From Candidatus Hodarchaeota archaeon (GTDB taxonomy: Archaea; Asgardarchaeota; Heimdallarchaeia; Hodarchaeales; Hodarchaeaceae), in assembly GCA_029856365.1 (NCBI GenBank), contig JAHQWW010000019.1, forward strand, positions 1 to 47,413: a DNA stretch of 47,413 nucleotides, read 5' to 3'. The notes below the pieces were generated by a model. It searched no databases and had not been told where the DNA came from. It saw only the letters and a program-made list of their open reading frames with translations. Made by a program: the position numbers and the translations under genes. Of the stretch, positions 26,264-34,479 are shown in pieces (position 1 is the stretch's first letter; each line of letters starts with the position of its first letter).

Positions 26264-27061
26264 ATGAAGAAAAAAACAATTTTAGATATATTAGACATGA
26301 AAAATACGGGAGATAAGATTACGATGCTTACTGCTTACGACTTCGTAATGGCATCGATTTTGGATGAAGCTGGAACAGATTTATTGCTTGTTGGGGATAC
26401 TATGGGTATGGTGGTTCATGGAAACCCAACTACATTGACTGTTACCTTGGAAGATTCCATTCGTCATACTCAAGCTGTTGCACGAGGTGTAAAGCAAGCC
26501 ATGGTAATTGGTGACCTACCTTTCGGAACATTTCAGGTTTCTGCTGAAGAAGCAGTTCGGAATGCAATCAAATTAGTTAAAATAGGAAATGCAGAAGCTA
26601 TAAAGCTAGAAGGGGGAAGTGAACGGTGTACAGCAGTCCAGGGGATACTGGACGCAGGAATCCCTGTTATGGGTCATTTAGGGCTTACTCCGCAATCAAT
26701 TCATAAATTTGGAGGTTTTAAAGTACAAGGCCGTACAGAAGAGACAGCAAAGGTTCTTATTGAAGAATCAAAAAAACTCGAAAAAGCAGGTATTTTTTCT
26801 CTTGTATTAGAAGCTATCCCTTGGAAGGTCGCAAAAAAAATAACTGAATCCATTTCTATTCCTACTATTGGAATCGGAGCGGGACCTTATTGTGATGGGC
26901 AGGTGTTGGTGACCTATGATATGCTTGGTTATTTCGATTTCAAAGCAAAATTTGTTAAGAGATATTTAAACCTTAAAGAACAGATTTTGAAAGCAGTTAA
27001 AGAATATAATCAAGAGGTACGAGAAGACAAGTTCCCTGATATTAGCTATAGCTATGACTGA
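26264..27061 (+). CDS. panB: 3-methyl-2-oxobutanoate hydroxymethyltransferase (ketopantoate hydroxymethyltransferase)
   Basis: 265 residues. It transfers a hydroxymethyl group from methylene-tetrahydrofolate (or archaeal equivalent) to ketoisovalerate, the first committed step toward pantoate. ITMLTAYDFVMASILDEAG, LLVGDTMGMVVHG (metal Asp), VIGDLPFGTFQVS and AIKLEGG are conserved, and GHLGLTPQSIHKFGGFKVQGRT plus IPTIGIGAGPYCDGQVLV close the TIM barrel. GAGGTG lies 5 bases before the ATG. It closes the CoA operon in this reading, followed by a 400-base spacer. Confidence 0.95.
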   Translation: MKKKTILDILDMKNTGDKITMLTAYDFVMASILDEAGTDLLLVGDTMGMVVHGNPTTLTVTLEDSIRHTQAVARGVKQAMVIGDLPFGTFQVSAEEAVRNAIKLVKIGNAEAIKLEGGSERCTAVQGILDAGIPVMGHLGLTPQSIHKFGGFKVQGRTEETAKVLIEESKKLEKAGIFSLVLEAIPWKVAKKITESISIPTIGIGAGPYCDGQVLVTYDMLGYFDFKAKFVKRYLNLKEQILKAVKEYNQEVREDKFPDISYSYD

Positions 27062-27130
27062 CGATCTTCATCATTTTCGTCATTTTCGGTGATCTCCCTC
27101 TCCTATTTTGCTTATAAAGGCCATAGAAGC

Positions 27131-27138
27131 TTTTATAA
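27131..27138 (+). promoter_or_regulatory. TATA-like element before the small Cys-rich frame
   Basis: TTTTATAA (27131-27138) lies about 31 bases before the ATG at 27166. This spacing fits archaeal leaderless transcripts. A second TATA-like string (CTTATAAA) is about 20 bases upstream. Confidence 0.35.
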
Positions 27139-27165
27139 AGAGTTCACGGCCAGTTAATGAAATGA

Positions 27166-27357
27166 ATGTGTATGGGTTTCGACTCATTTACCCTTTATTC
27201 GAAAAAAATATCAAACGATCCCTCAACGAGAAGTATATTACTAGAAGAACTACGAAAAGTTAAAGAAAAGTTAATCACCACACCTCATCCGTATTGTGAG
27301 ATTGACTGCCCTTGGTTGTCTCTTTGTAGAAGTTTTTCCTCTCTTCTTGTATTTTAA
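27166..27357 (+). CDS. Small Cys-containing protein, tentative
   Basis: 63 residues in the otherwise non-coding 400-base spacer after panB. The distal part has HPYCEIDCPWLSLCRS, a CxxxCPxxxxxC arrangement that could bind a metal or Fe-S cluster, plus a Cys at residue 2. The middle is a charged helix (ILLEELRKVKEKLI). There is no Shine-Dalgarno, but a TATA box sits at leaderless distance. I do not recognise a family and it could be a chance frame; a Cas4-like cysteine cluster is only a visual similarity. The rest of the spacer (27358-27461) looks non-coding. Confidence 0.4.
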   Translation: MCMGFDSFTLYSKKISNDPSTRSILLEELRKVKEKLITTPHPYCEIDCPWLSLCRSFSSLLVF

Positions 27358-27461
27358 ATGATTTAATTGATCCTAGTTCATGGCAATAGATCAATGGTTA
27401 TTTTTCTGAAGAATATATTTCAAGTCAGAAGTAAAAATAACCGAAAATGAGAGAAAATCTA

Positions 27462-28181
27462 TCATTGAGAATTTTTTTCAGATAAGAGCAGGAGTTCTTG
27501 ATTCTTCAGAAGGTATTTAGGTCCGAATCCCTCGAGATTTTTAAAAGTCCCCTCAACTCCTTTAGGATTCCCTGTTTTTGTATAAAGCACATTTGAATCA
27601 AGAATTGCTTTTAAAACTTCTATTGGTGATTCAAATTTGTCAATTAAAATATTGGCTTTTTTAAGGCCTGTATTATGGAGTCCTTGTAGAAAAAATAGCT
27701 GGTTGTCTCGTAAAGAACGTGCTTTTGGAGATTTTCGTGCTATGATTGGATCGTCATGATCCTCTTGAACCCATGAAGCAATCCTGTTTAGAGCGATAGC
27801 AGTCTCACTCATTTGAGATGTTGGGATCACAGGTACTTGTCTACGTAAAAATATGTATGTTAGTGCCCCATAAACGTGTTTTTTTCTTTTTTTCCACTCT
27901 GTTCTTTCAAAAGCAGAGGATAAATCTTCTAAAAGCAAAAATGGCTGTTCATAGGTTTCTATTAAGCGATCTATTTGTTCAAAAAGCCGATTGTCCATTA
28001 ATGATGTGATAAAGTCTGTTCCTGTCTTTCGTTCACAAGCCACCTTGTCTGACACTATATAATCAGCAATGTCTAATTGTTGCTCTTCAACCTTCATACC
28101 GAGCTTAACTAGTCTTTTTTTGAGTTTCTCTGGTTCTCGATGATCTACTACAATATGTAAAGGCTGAGTCATATTTATCAT
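27462..28181 (-). CDS. xpf: XPF/ERCC4-type structure-specific nuclease (short archaeal form)
   Basis: 239 residues. The ERCC4 nuclease core has VVDHREPEKLKKRL (first Asp, residue 13), DIADYIVSD and ERKTGTDFITSLMDNRLFEQ (the ERKxxxD catalytic motif, E50-D56). A tandem helix-hairpin-helix region follows, QLFFLQGLHNTGLKKANILIDKFESPIEVLKAIL and LEGFGPKYLL. It has no helicase domain, so it is the short form used with PCNA in several archaea. It acts on flaps and branched DNA in repair. ATG at 28181 or the next ATG at 28172 can serve as start. It follows the HEAT-repeat gene by 20 bases, likely co-transcribed. Confidence 0.9.
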   Translation of the reverse strand: MINMTQPLHIVVDHREPEKLKKRLVKLGMKVEEQQLDIADYIVSDKVACERKTGTDFITSLMDNRLFEQIDRLIETYEQPFLLLEDLSSAFERTEWKKRKKHVYGALTYIFLRRQVPVIPTSQMSETAIALNRIASWVQEDHDDPIIARKSPKARSLRDNQLFFLQGLHNTGLKKANILIDKFESPIEVLKAILDSNVLYTKTGNPKGVEGTFKNLEGFGPKYLLKNQELLLLSEKNSQ

Positions 28182-28201
28182 ATCCTGAATGGATTCAGAA
28201 T

Positions 28202-30595
28202 CTATAAATGATAACCTTGTTTGGTTAAAGTTCCTTGTAATAAATTATTCTGAATTAGAGAGTCTAGGATGGCTCTCAGATCAATGTTAGAAATGTTTGT
28301 TTCATGGTGGATCTCTTCCCAAGGGATTATTTCCCTTGTTTGTTGAGCTGGCTGTTTTATATAATCAATGACTTTACTAAGAGCCCTCTTTTGGGTCATC
28401 ACAACCTTGTTATCATGTGAAATCAATAGATTGTTATCATCAGATATTAAATCTCTAACTATCAATTCATTTTTCTTGTCTTTAACAATTTCAAGAATTT
28501 CCAAGAGTTCTTGTAGGGTGAATTCTTCTCGATATTCTAAAATTCCTTGAATTTCTTGATTAATTCCTTTTTCAGTTACAAATTCTCCTATCGTATTAGT
28601 GAATCCCCTAACAAATAGGATTTGCGTCACTATTAACGTAAGAATATTTTTTGCCAAATCCATTTTGAACGCTAGAACATTGAAATTAATTCGTGTTTTA
28701 GCTTCAATTTCATTATTAACATTAGCAATCAGGTCTTCAGTGAAGAAATAATTGCTATTAGGGGTAGTACTTCCAGTGAATTCTTGAGTAATATAGTCTA
28801 AAATGGCAGGCTTAATTAGATTAGCTAATTTATCCAATTTTACTTCTTTTATAAATTCAGGAATTGAAAGATAACCCTTTCCAATGATCTGCTGCTGGAG
28901 TTGAGGGTGAAGATTCTCAAGAGTTATCACGTGTCCATCTCTTGTTTGATATGTTTTAATATCTAAAATCTTCTGTAAAGAATGGAGAAACTTTGAAAAA
29001 TCCATAGAAATTCGTTGGAGAAGATGACCGACTCGTGATTCATCAATACCTGCTGAATCATCCTTAAGTTTTTGGAATTCCTTTATTTCCAAAAAGACAT
29101 TAATATCTTCTAGCCATCTACCTTGAAACTGATCTTTAATAATTTTTTTCAATATCGAAAACTCGATTTTCGGATTTCCAATTTGAGTCATGAAACTGTC
29201 AAGTGAAATAATAGAATCTCGATTTATTTGCTGTTCTATTCGAGATTGCAGGAATTTTTTAGTTATATACTCATTCTTGGAGTTATACCATCCTACACTT
29301 GAAGGATTTAGAACAGGTATCAATTCTTTCCTGACTAATTCGTTTGATTGATTTATCTCATCGGTAATAGTATCAAGATTGAGAATACCAGTATTTTGAA
29401 ATTCCGAAGAAATCTTGGTAAAAACCTCTTTGGTCAAAAAAAATTTCTCACTAATTTTATGGACATTTGAGATTGTGGAAATTACTTCTTCTAATGTTTC
29501 AGGAGTAAGTTGGTTAAACGGATCCTTATGTCTAAGTGTTGGGATATAGATAGATCGTTTTTCTTCCAGTTCTGCTGTTAATAATCTCTTTAAACCCGTT
29601 TCAGTAAGGTAAATATTCTTTGAGAGATGAATAAGCCTTAAACCTAATATTTTTTCGATTAAAACCTTAATTGCGACCATATTCGATTGTAATTCAACTG
29701 CTAGTTCTGATAAATCCAATTCATCTTTTGCTAGTAATCGGGTTTGAAGATCCTTAATTCCAAAAGCCATTTGAGTTGTAAGAGTGGTAATTAAAGAATC
29801 GAAATTTTGTTTTGTAGTATCCGTAGCATATTGTAAAAAAGCTATTAAGTCAACTTTACCACTTGACATAACCATAGGAACGATTTCTTGTTCATTTTTA
29901 TTTAAAAAAGCCGCTGCAGACTCTCTAACATAGTCATTAGGGTCAATGAGATTTTCTATAAAAGGACCGATAAGTTCTCGGCCTCCCATATGTTCCAAAG
30001 CTGATCCTGCTTGATTTCTGGTCCAATCATCATACTCAGGATTCCGCATAATCTTAATGAGAGTTCCAATTGCTCTAGGTGTTTTTAATTTTCCAAGAGC
30101 ATATATTATTGATCTACGGAGGCCACCTGATTCTGATTCCAATAATCTTAACAACTGTGTCTCTATTCCCTCTATTTTATGTGTTACAACAATATCCATG
30201 GCGGTTTTTCGAACTATTTCCGCCGGATCACTCAAAGCTTTAATGACTTGTGTTTTGAGTTGAGGATGATTCTTGTTACTGAGCCATTCGAGAGCTAATG
30301 ACCGAATTCCAGGACTGGGGTCTGAAAGAGCAGAGCTAACCAAGGATCCAACACTTTTAATATCTTTAATAGCTTCTAATAATGTTCCTAATGCATTTTC
30401 TCGAACATTATCCTCTGGAGCCTTGGTGAAGGGTAAAAGCGATTTAACAATCATTCGGTAACGAAAATCAGTGGGATTTGGGTTTGCTTGTAAATATTTT
30501 CTCAGATTATTAATTGAACTCCATTTAAGATCGTTATCCTTTGATTTAAGGCCTTTAAGATCATTTAGCACTGCATCTTCAGACATACTACTCAC
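28202..30595 (-). CDS. HEAT-repeat protein with a C-terminal array of winged-helix-like modules (UFL1/PCI-like architecture)
   Basis: 797 residues, cytoplasmic, no membrane segment. Residues about 40-255 are HEAT/PBS-lyase-like repeats (DNVRENALGTLLEAI, SPGIRSLALEWLS, EIVRKTAMDIVV, GLRRSIIYALGKLKTPRAI, DYVRESAAAFL). From about 285 on, units repeat the pattern of a strand ending in YLT/FLT/YIT followed by a two-helix-and-wing module: LSELAVELQSNMVAIKVLIEKILGLRLIHLSKNIYLT, FFLTKEVFTKISSEF, EYITKKFLQSRIEQQI, YFFTEDLIANVNNEI, and the final IPWEEIHHETNISNIDLRAILDSLIQNNLLQGTL. This recalls the tandem winged helices of eukaryotic UFL1 and PCI proteins. That link is inference, not homology shown. Start is GTG at 30595, or ATG at 30586. 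It precedes the XPF-type gene. Confidence 0.7.
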   Translation of the reverse strand: MSSMSEDAVLNDLKGLKSKDNDLKWSSINNLRKYLQANPNPTDFRYRMIVKSLLPFTKAPEDNVRENALGTLLEAIKDIKSVGSLVSSALSDPSPGIRSLALEWLSNKNHPQLKTQVIKALSDPAEIVRKTAMDIVVTHKIEGIETQLLRLLESESGGLRRSIIYALGKLKTPRAIGTLIKIMRNPEYDDWTRNQAGSALEHMGGRELIGPFIENLIDPNDYVRESAAAFLNKNEQEIVPMVMSSGKVDLIAFLQYATDTTKQNFDSLITTLTTQMAFGIKDLQTRLLAKDELDLSELAVELQSNMVAIKVLIEKILGLRLIHLSKNIYLTETGLKRLLTAELEEKRSIYIPTLRHKDPFNQLTPETLEEVISTISNVHKISEKFFLTKEVFTKISSEFQNTGILNLDTITDEINQSNELVRKELIPVLNPSSVGWYNSKNEYITKKFLQSRIEQQINRDSIISLDSFMTQIGNPKIEFSILKKIIKDQFQGRWLEDINVFLEIKEFQKLKDDSAGIDESRVGHLLQRISMDFSKFLHSLQKILDIKTYQTRDGHVITLENLHPQLQQQIIGKGYLSIPEFIKEVKLDKLANLIKPAILDYITQEFTGSTTPNSNYFFTEDLIANVNNEIEAKTRINFNVLAFKMDLAKNILTLIVTQILFVRGFTNTIGEFVTEKGINQEIQGILEYREEFTLQELLEILEIVKDKKNELIVRDLISDDNNLLISHDNKVVMTQKRALSKVIDYIKQPAQQTREIIPWEEIHHETNISNIDLRAILDSLIQNNLLQGTLTKQGYHL

Positions 30596-30694
30596 GATAT
30601 CACGATTAAGTGAATCTAGTCTTGATACTGAACATAGACATATAAGGGTATTTATTGGTAGTAATTTACTATTTTCGTTTAAGAAAGAAAGGGT

Positions 30695-31774
30695 CTATGG
30701 ATTAAAATATACCTTTGCTGGATTACGAATAAATGCTGATACAAGAGTAATCGTGTGATGAATATCCTCTAATGACAATAGAGATACTGGTGAGTGAATA
30801 TACCGACAAGGAACTGACACAACTGAAGAAGGTACCCCTCCTCTTGATTGATGGATCCTTCCAGCATTTGTACCACCAAATATTGGTTTTTTTATGTGGT
30901 ATGGTATGTTTTCACGTTTAGCGTTGTCTATTAAACGTTTGTTTACAAAAGGATGGGCTATCATACTTCTGTCCGCCACAGAAATTGCGGGCCCTTTACC
31001 AACGTATGCAGGACATTCAGAGTCCTTTATTCCTGGAACATCTGCTGCAGTGGTATTTTCAATGGCTAAAGCTATTGTAGGTTTTAAAGTGAATGCTGCT
31101 GCTCCAGCACCCCGACCACCAACTTCCTCTTGGGTAGAAAAACTGAATAGGAGCGTATCTGAGGGAGTATTTGCTGAAAATTCTTTAATTATATGAATTA
31201 AAACATTAACTGCTGTTCTATCATCAAAAGCTTTACCTCTGACTATGTTATTTGGAAATTCCACAAAAGGATCATAAAGAGTACCTACAGATCCTATATG
31301 GATCCCACAAGACTCTACTTCATCTTTTGTGGACATACCTGTATCAATATACATATCACTTATTTTAACAGCATCTTTCCTTTCACTTTCAGTTGTTAGG
31401 TGAGGGGGCTTCGAACCAATTATTCCGTGAAATTCTTTATTATCATTTGCAAGAATTTTAACTGATTGACTTAAGAGAGTTCTCGAATCCCATCCTCCTA
31501 TTGGAACAAACCGAAGAAAACCTTTAGGATCGATATAACTGACCATGAATCCAATTTCATCTACATGACCATCAATCATAATCCGATCTTTACCTCCTTC
31601 CCCTTCTATAATGGCTAAAAGCGATCCAAGAGGATCAATCCACATTTTATTGACTAAATTCTCGATTTGCCCTTGAATAAAGTCAACAACAGGTTTCTCA
31701 TACCCACTGACTCCTATTATTTCAGATAATTGTCTTTGTAGATTTTTAATGCCTTCAAAATTCCTTCCTATCAT
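30695..31774 (-). CDS. M42-family aminopeptidase (TET-like)
   Basis: 359 residues, normal length. This family forms large cytosolic particles that trim peptides with a two-metal centre. MIDGHVDEIGFMV (metal His and Asp), GKAFDDRTAVNVLIHII (bridging Asp), FSTQEEVGGRGAGAAAF (catalytic Glu and metal Glu), AIENTTAADVPG (metal Asp) and a C-terminal HSPVSLLSLEDI with the last His all appear in the correct order. ATG at 31774 begins with the expected LQRQLSEIIGVSGYEKPV. It is upstream of the HEAT-repeat gene on the same strand, separated by 99 bases. Likely active. Confidence 0.92.
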   Translation of the reverse strand: MIGRNFEGIKNLQRQLSEIIGVSGYEKPVVDFIQGQIENLVNKMWIDPLGSLLAIIEGEGGKDRIMIDGHVDEIGFMVSYIDPKGFLRFVPIGGWDSRTLLSQSVKILANDNKEFHGIIGSKPPHLTTESERKDAVKISDMYIDTGMSTKDEVESCGIHIGSVGTLYDPFVEFPNNIVRGKAFDDRTAVNVLIHIIKEFSANTPSDTLLFSFSTQEEVGGRGAGAAAFTLKPTIALAIENTTAADVPGIKDSECPAYVGKGPAISVADRSMIAHPFVNKRLIDNAKRENIPYHIKKPIFGGTNAGRIHQSRGGVPSSVVSVPCRYIHSPVSLLSLEDIHHTITLVSAFIRNPAKVYFNP

Positions 31775-31915
31775 TTCAATTCATCTTGATTCGGTCATAG
31801 CGCTGTAACAGGGATTTAATAGTTTTGGTTTAAGAGAGTTCACTTGAAAATAACAAATTCCCTGATTATTTTCAAGATTATTCCTTTGTTATAACATTAA
31901 GAATCTAAAAACAAA

Positions 31916-32383
31916 TTAAAGCTCTTTAGAAAGAATTAGAATATTCTCCCCTCGGATCCGTTTTTCTCCAATTTCTATAAATCCAAACCTTTTATAGAAT
32001 CGAAGAAGACTTGGGATTTTTGAATAGATTTCTAGTTCGATTCTAATTGCTGTTGGTATGTTTTGTTGAATTAATTTTAAGACTTCTTTAATGACCCCAG
32101 TCCCCAAGCCTTGCTTTTGAAATTGGGGTTTAATCGCAAAGTGGAACAACTTTACTGTTTTCCTATCTGTAAGAGTTAGGGAAAAAGTTCCAATTATGTC
32201 TTGCTTTTCATTATATATTACATATAGTCTATCTTTTTCGAGAGTGTGACTCAATTTTTGCTCTGTGTTATCCAGTGCCCCAGGTAGTCGGGACAAAGTG
32301 TCGGTTATGGGCTTGTAAGCCTCATTGATGATCGATTTAATATAGGGGAGATCTTCTTTTTGTGCAAGCAAAAACTTAATCAA
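31916..32383 (-). CDS. GNAT-family N-acetyltransferase
   Basis: 155 residues. The acetyl-CoA fold is clear: an N-terminal ALSEDLPYIKSII-type start (LLAQKEDLPYIKSIINEAY), the strand DIIGTFSLTL, and motif A with FHFAIKPQFQKQGLGTGVIKEVLKLI (Q/R-x-x-G-x-G/A). The C-terminal strand RIELEIYSKIPSLLRFYKRFGFIEIGE is typical. Substrate is unknown; protein or small-molecule acetylation are both possible. It overlaps the hexapeptide acyltransferase gene by 4 bases (ATGA), so it is the last gene of the GTPase operon. Confidence 0.88.
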   Translation of the reverse strand: MIKFLLAQKEDLPYIKSIINEAYKPITDTLSRLPGALDNTEQKLSHTLEKDRLYVIYNEKQDIIGTFSLTLTDRKTVKLFHFAIKPQFQKQGLGTGVIKEVLKLIQQNIPTAIRIELEIYSKIPSLLRFYKRFGFIEIGEKRIRGENILILSKEL

Positions 32384-33102
32384 AGTTTTTGAACCTCATT
32401 TTTGTTTTCCCGAATAAAACGAGCGGGTGTCCCAGCCCATATAGAATTTGGCGGAATTTTTTGATTTTTTAATACAACAGAGTTGACCCCTACAATTGCA
32501 TTATCACCAATCTCTGATCCAGGTGCAATGATTGTATTTCCTCCAATAGTCACATTATTTCCAATTTTAACTGGAGTAATTGTCAAAAAACGATTTTCGG
32601 TGACATGAGCAGATATAATCGCACGTAACCCAATAAAACAATTGTTTCCAAGGCTTACTAGGTGAGAATCGATCATTGTGCCTGCTGAGAGATAAACGTT
32701 CTTACCTACTTTGAGACCGTATAAGGAGAGAAATTTTCCCAAAAACATTGAATATATATGTGGGATAAAACTAAATGCCTTCAACATACTTTTAAATATT
32801 CCAGGAGACACAATAGCAACTCCATAAAGGAGAGCTTGGTCAGAGTTATGAGGATAGGTTCCTGGTTTGATTTCTGGTAAAAAAATTCTACAGATTATCT
32901 GAGAGTGAACAAGTCCAAATATAATTGTTGAAATGAGATAAAGAATCGGGATTAACATCGCTATTGAAAACCATAGCAAGTAATTTTGAACAGTGAGCAT
33001 TAAGAAATAGACACATACAAACTCAGGGAGAAAAACTGCCATGAAAACAACTGCAGTAAAGAAGAAATAACCAAATAAACGAATCTTAGTCATCCATCTC
33101 AA
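32380..33102 (-). CDS. Membrane-anchored hexapeptide-repeat (left-handed beta-helix) acyltransferase
   Basis: 240 residues. Two or three hydrophobic segments occupy about the first 75 residues (YFFFTAVVFMAVFLPEFVCVYFLML, LLWFSIAMLIPILYLISTIIFGL), so the enzyme is tied to the membrane. From about 135 the beta-helix hexapeptides run: VYLSAGTMIDSHLVSLGNNCFIGLRAIISA, KIGNNVTIGGNTIIAPGSEIGDNAIVGVNSVVLKNQKIPPNSIWAGTPARFI, the usual acetyltransferase ending. The catalytic His is likely among H171-type residues (SAHVTENR). It is in an operon with a small GTPase and a longin-roadblock protein. A close architectural relative lies at 41760. The acyl acceptor is unknown; lipid or glycan modification is a reasonable idea. 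Confidence 0.8.
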   Translation of the reverse strand: MRWMTKIRLFGYFFFTAVVFMAVFLPEFVCVYFLMLTVQNYLLWFSIAMLIPILYLISTIIFGLVHSQIICRIFLPEIKPGTYPHNSDQALLYGVAIVSPGIFKSMLKAFSFIPHIYSMFLGKFLSLYGLKVGKNVYLSAGTMIDSHLVSLGNNCFIGLRAIISAHVTENRFLTITPVKIGNNVTIGGNTIIAPGSEIGDNAIVGVNSVVLKNQKIPPNSIWAGTPARFIRENKNEVQKL

Positions 33103-33137
33103 AGTAATTCACAAATTTGATTTATCAGCCTAAATGC

Positions 33138-33908
33138 TTAGTGAGGAATAATTTCTTTCACTTTTCTGACTGTTTCAGAAACTTTAACAACAAGGTTTTC
33201 TAAACCAGAGGTGGGGTCTCCGTCAACGTACAGTAATAACCCTTCACTAATTTTGTAAGCAACAAGATTAGTTGCTTCTGAAGAAACGACCAAATAACGT
33301 AAATTCCTCATATATGTTGAGACATTCAACAAGCGAATAGCTCCAGCCATTCGTGTTTGATCCATTCTATATTCGAGTAGAATATCACCGGTGAAAGAAA
33401 CAATCATAGCTCCTCGGGCGCCAATGTCATTTTGTTGAACTAATTTCTTAAGATAAAATAAAGCGGCATTCTTCGAACTGCTCAGCATTTCACGAGTTTC
33501 ACCTAAAAAAACTTCATCGACATGACTTTTGAATGCTTCAAATACCTCTGTGTCAACAAGTTGCATTTCTTTCACTTGAAGCCCATATTCCGCTAAGAAT
33601 AGACTCGTGATGGTAGTTAATTTGAACTGTAAGTCCAATGGACTCACAAGTGGTGAAGCTAAGATAGCAAACACTAAATCATCTCTTTCGATGAACGAAA
33701 AGCGGAGATCAGTCATATCTACAACTCGAAGCTCACTTAGTGATGACGATTTAGCGAAAGAGAACATCGCTGTTAAAAAGGCTACTACAAGATGGGCATC
33801 AGGAGTTGTTGTATCTTGTGTTTCGTAAGATCGTGTAAATAGTGTATTTCCCGTCTCTTTTTCGAAGATAAAAAAAGCCTTAATTGTTTTGAACTTCTCT
33901 AGTGACAT
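33138..33908 (-). CDS. Longin-domain protein with a second roadblock/longin-like domain (putative small-GTPase partner)
   Basis: 256 residues. The N-terminal half (about 1-125) reads as a longin fold: strand-rich start KAFFIFEKETGNTLFTRSY, helix HLVVAFLTAMFSFAKSS, strands VDMTDLRFSFIERDDLVFAILAS and the long helix LQFKLTTITSLFLAEYGLQ. The C-terminal half (about 150-256) has a roadblock-like beta start (GARGAMIVSFTGDILLEYRMDQ), a central sheet (LRYLVVSSEATNLVAYKISEGLLLYVDG) and helix. In eukaryotes such domains bind and regulate Rab/Rag/Arf GTPases. The gene follows the small GTPase by 10 bases with GAGGAG before its ATG, so a direct partnership is likely. Fold assignment is inference from pattern. 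Confidence 0.65.
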   Translation of the reverse strand: MSLEKFKTIKAFFIFEKETGNTLFTRSYETQDTTTPDAHLVVAFLTAMFSFAKSSSLSELRVVDMTDLRFSFIERDDLVFAILASPLVSPLDLQFKLTTITSLFLAEYGLQVKEMQLVDTEVFEAFKSHVDEVFLGETREMLSSSKNAALFYLKKLVQQNDIGARGAMIVSFTGDILLEYRMDQTRMAGAIRLLNVSTYMRNLRYLVVSSEATNLVAYKISEGLLLYVDGDPTSGLENLVVKVSETVRKVKEIIPH

Positions 33909-33918
33909 GATAAACTCC

Positions 33919-34479
33919 TCATAAGAATTTCTTTGGAGTGAGGTTCAGTATTCTTGTTGTCATTGTCTGAAAAGCTTCATTAACGTTTTCACCAGTTTTA
34001 GCAGAGGTTTCGATGTAGTCAATAGCATGCATTGCTTCTTGGACTTTTTTTGATTGAGATGCTGATAGAACCCGATCTTTAGTCAAATCAGCCTTATTTC
34101 CAATGAGAATGGACATACACTGTGGTGAGACTTTCAATACTTGTGATTGCCACCTTTCCTGCATGTGAAGTAGTGTTTCACGACGTGTTAGGTCAAAAAC
34201 ATAGAAAGCACCTAAAGCTCCTTTTAGGTAGAGATGAGAATATGAAACATGTCTTGCTTGTCCAGCTATGTCCCAAACTTGTAATGAAGCAGTCCGTTGA
34301 ATGTTCTTAATATCAATAAACTTCACAGTTTTTGTTAGGAAATTAACACCTAAGCTCATTTGATAATCTTCGGAAAATCTATTCTCAATAAACCTTAGGA
34401 TCAATGATGTTTTTCCTACTGCTCCGTCTCCAAGGAGTAGAAGTTTCAAAATGTGTTTGATTTCCTTGCCTTTCGACAA
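33919..34479 (-). CDS. Ras/Rab-type small GTPase
   Basis: 186 residues, TTG start at 34479 with GGAG about 7 bases upstream. All G motifs are present: G1 GDGAVGKTS (17-25), switch I region YQMSLGVNF (39-47), G3 WDIAGQ (69-74), G4 NKAD (128-131) and G5 ETSAKTG (157-163). It belongs to the Rab-like branch (GVNFLTKTV, WDIAGQ). The usual switch I Thr is Ser42. There are no C-terminal cysteines, so it is not prenylated. The Gln of DIAGQ, needed for GTP hydrolysis, is kept. It leads a likely operon with a longin-roadblock protein, an acyltransferase and a GNAT enzyme, and is divergent from a winged-helix-like gene. Rab-like GTPases of this kind mark Asgard archaea. Confidence 0.92.
   Translation of the reverse strand: MSKGKEIKHILKLLLLGDGAVGKTSLILRFIENRFSEDYQMSLGVNFLTKTVKFIDIKNIQRTASLQVWDIAGQARHVSYSHLYLKGALGAFYVFDLTRRETLLHMQERWQSQVLKVSPQCMSILIGNKADLTKDRVLSASQSKKVQEAMHAIDYIETSAKTGENVNEAFQTMTTRILNLTPKKFL

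Noticed and set aside
27509..27522. GGTCCGAATCCC, another T-loop-like string
   Set aside because: It is within the XPF-type coding region and no cloverleaf can be built.
30894..31196. 100-residue forward frame opposite the M42 peptidase
   Set aside because: Antisense to a gene with all M42 metal ligands; no start signal of its own.
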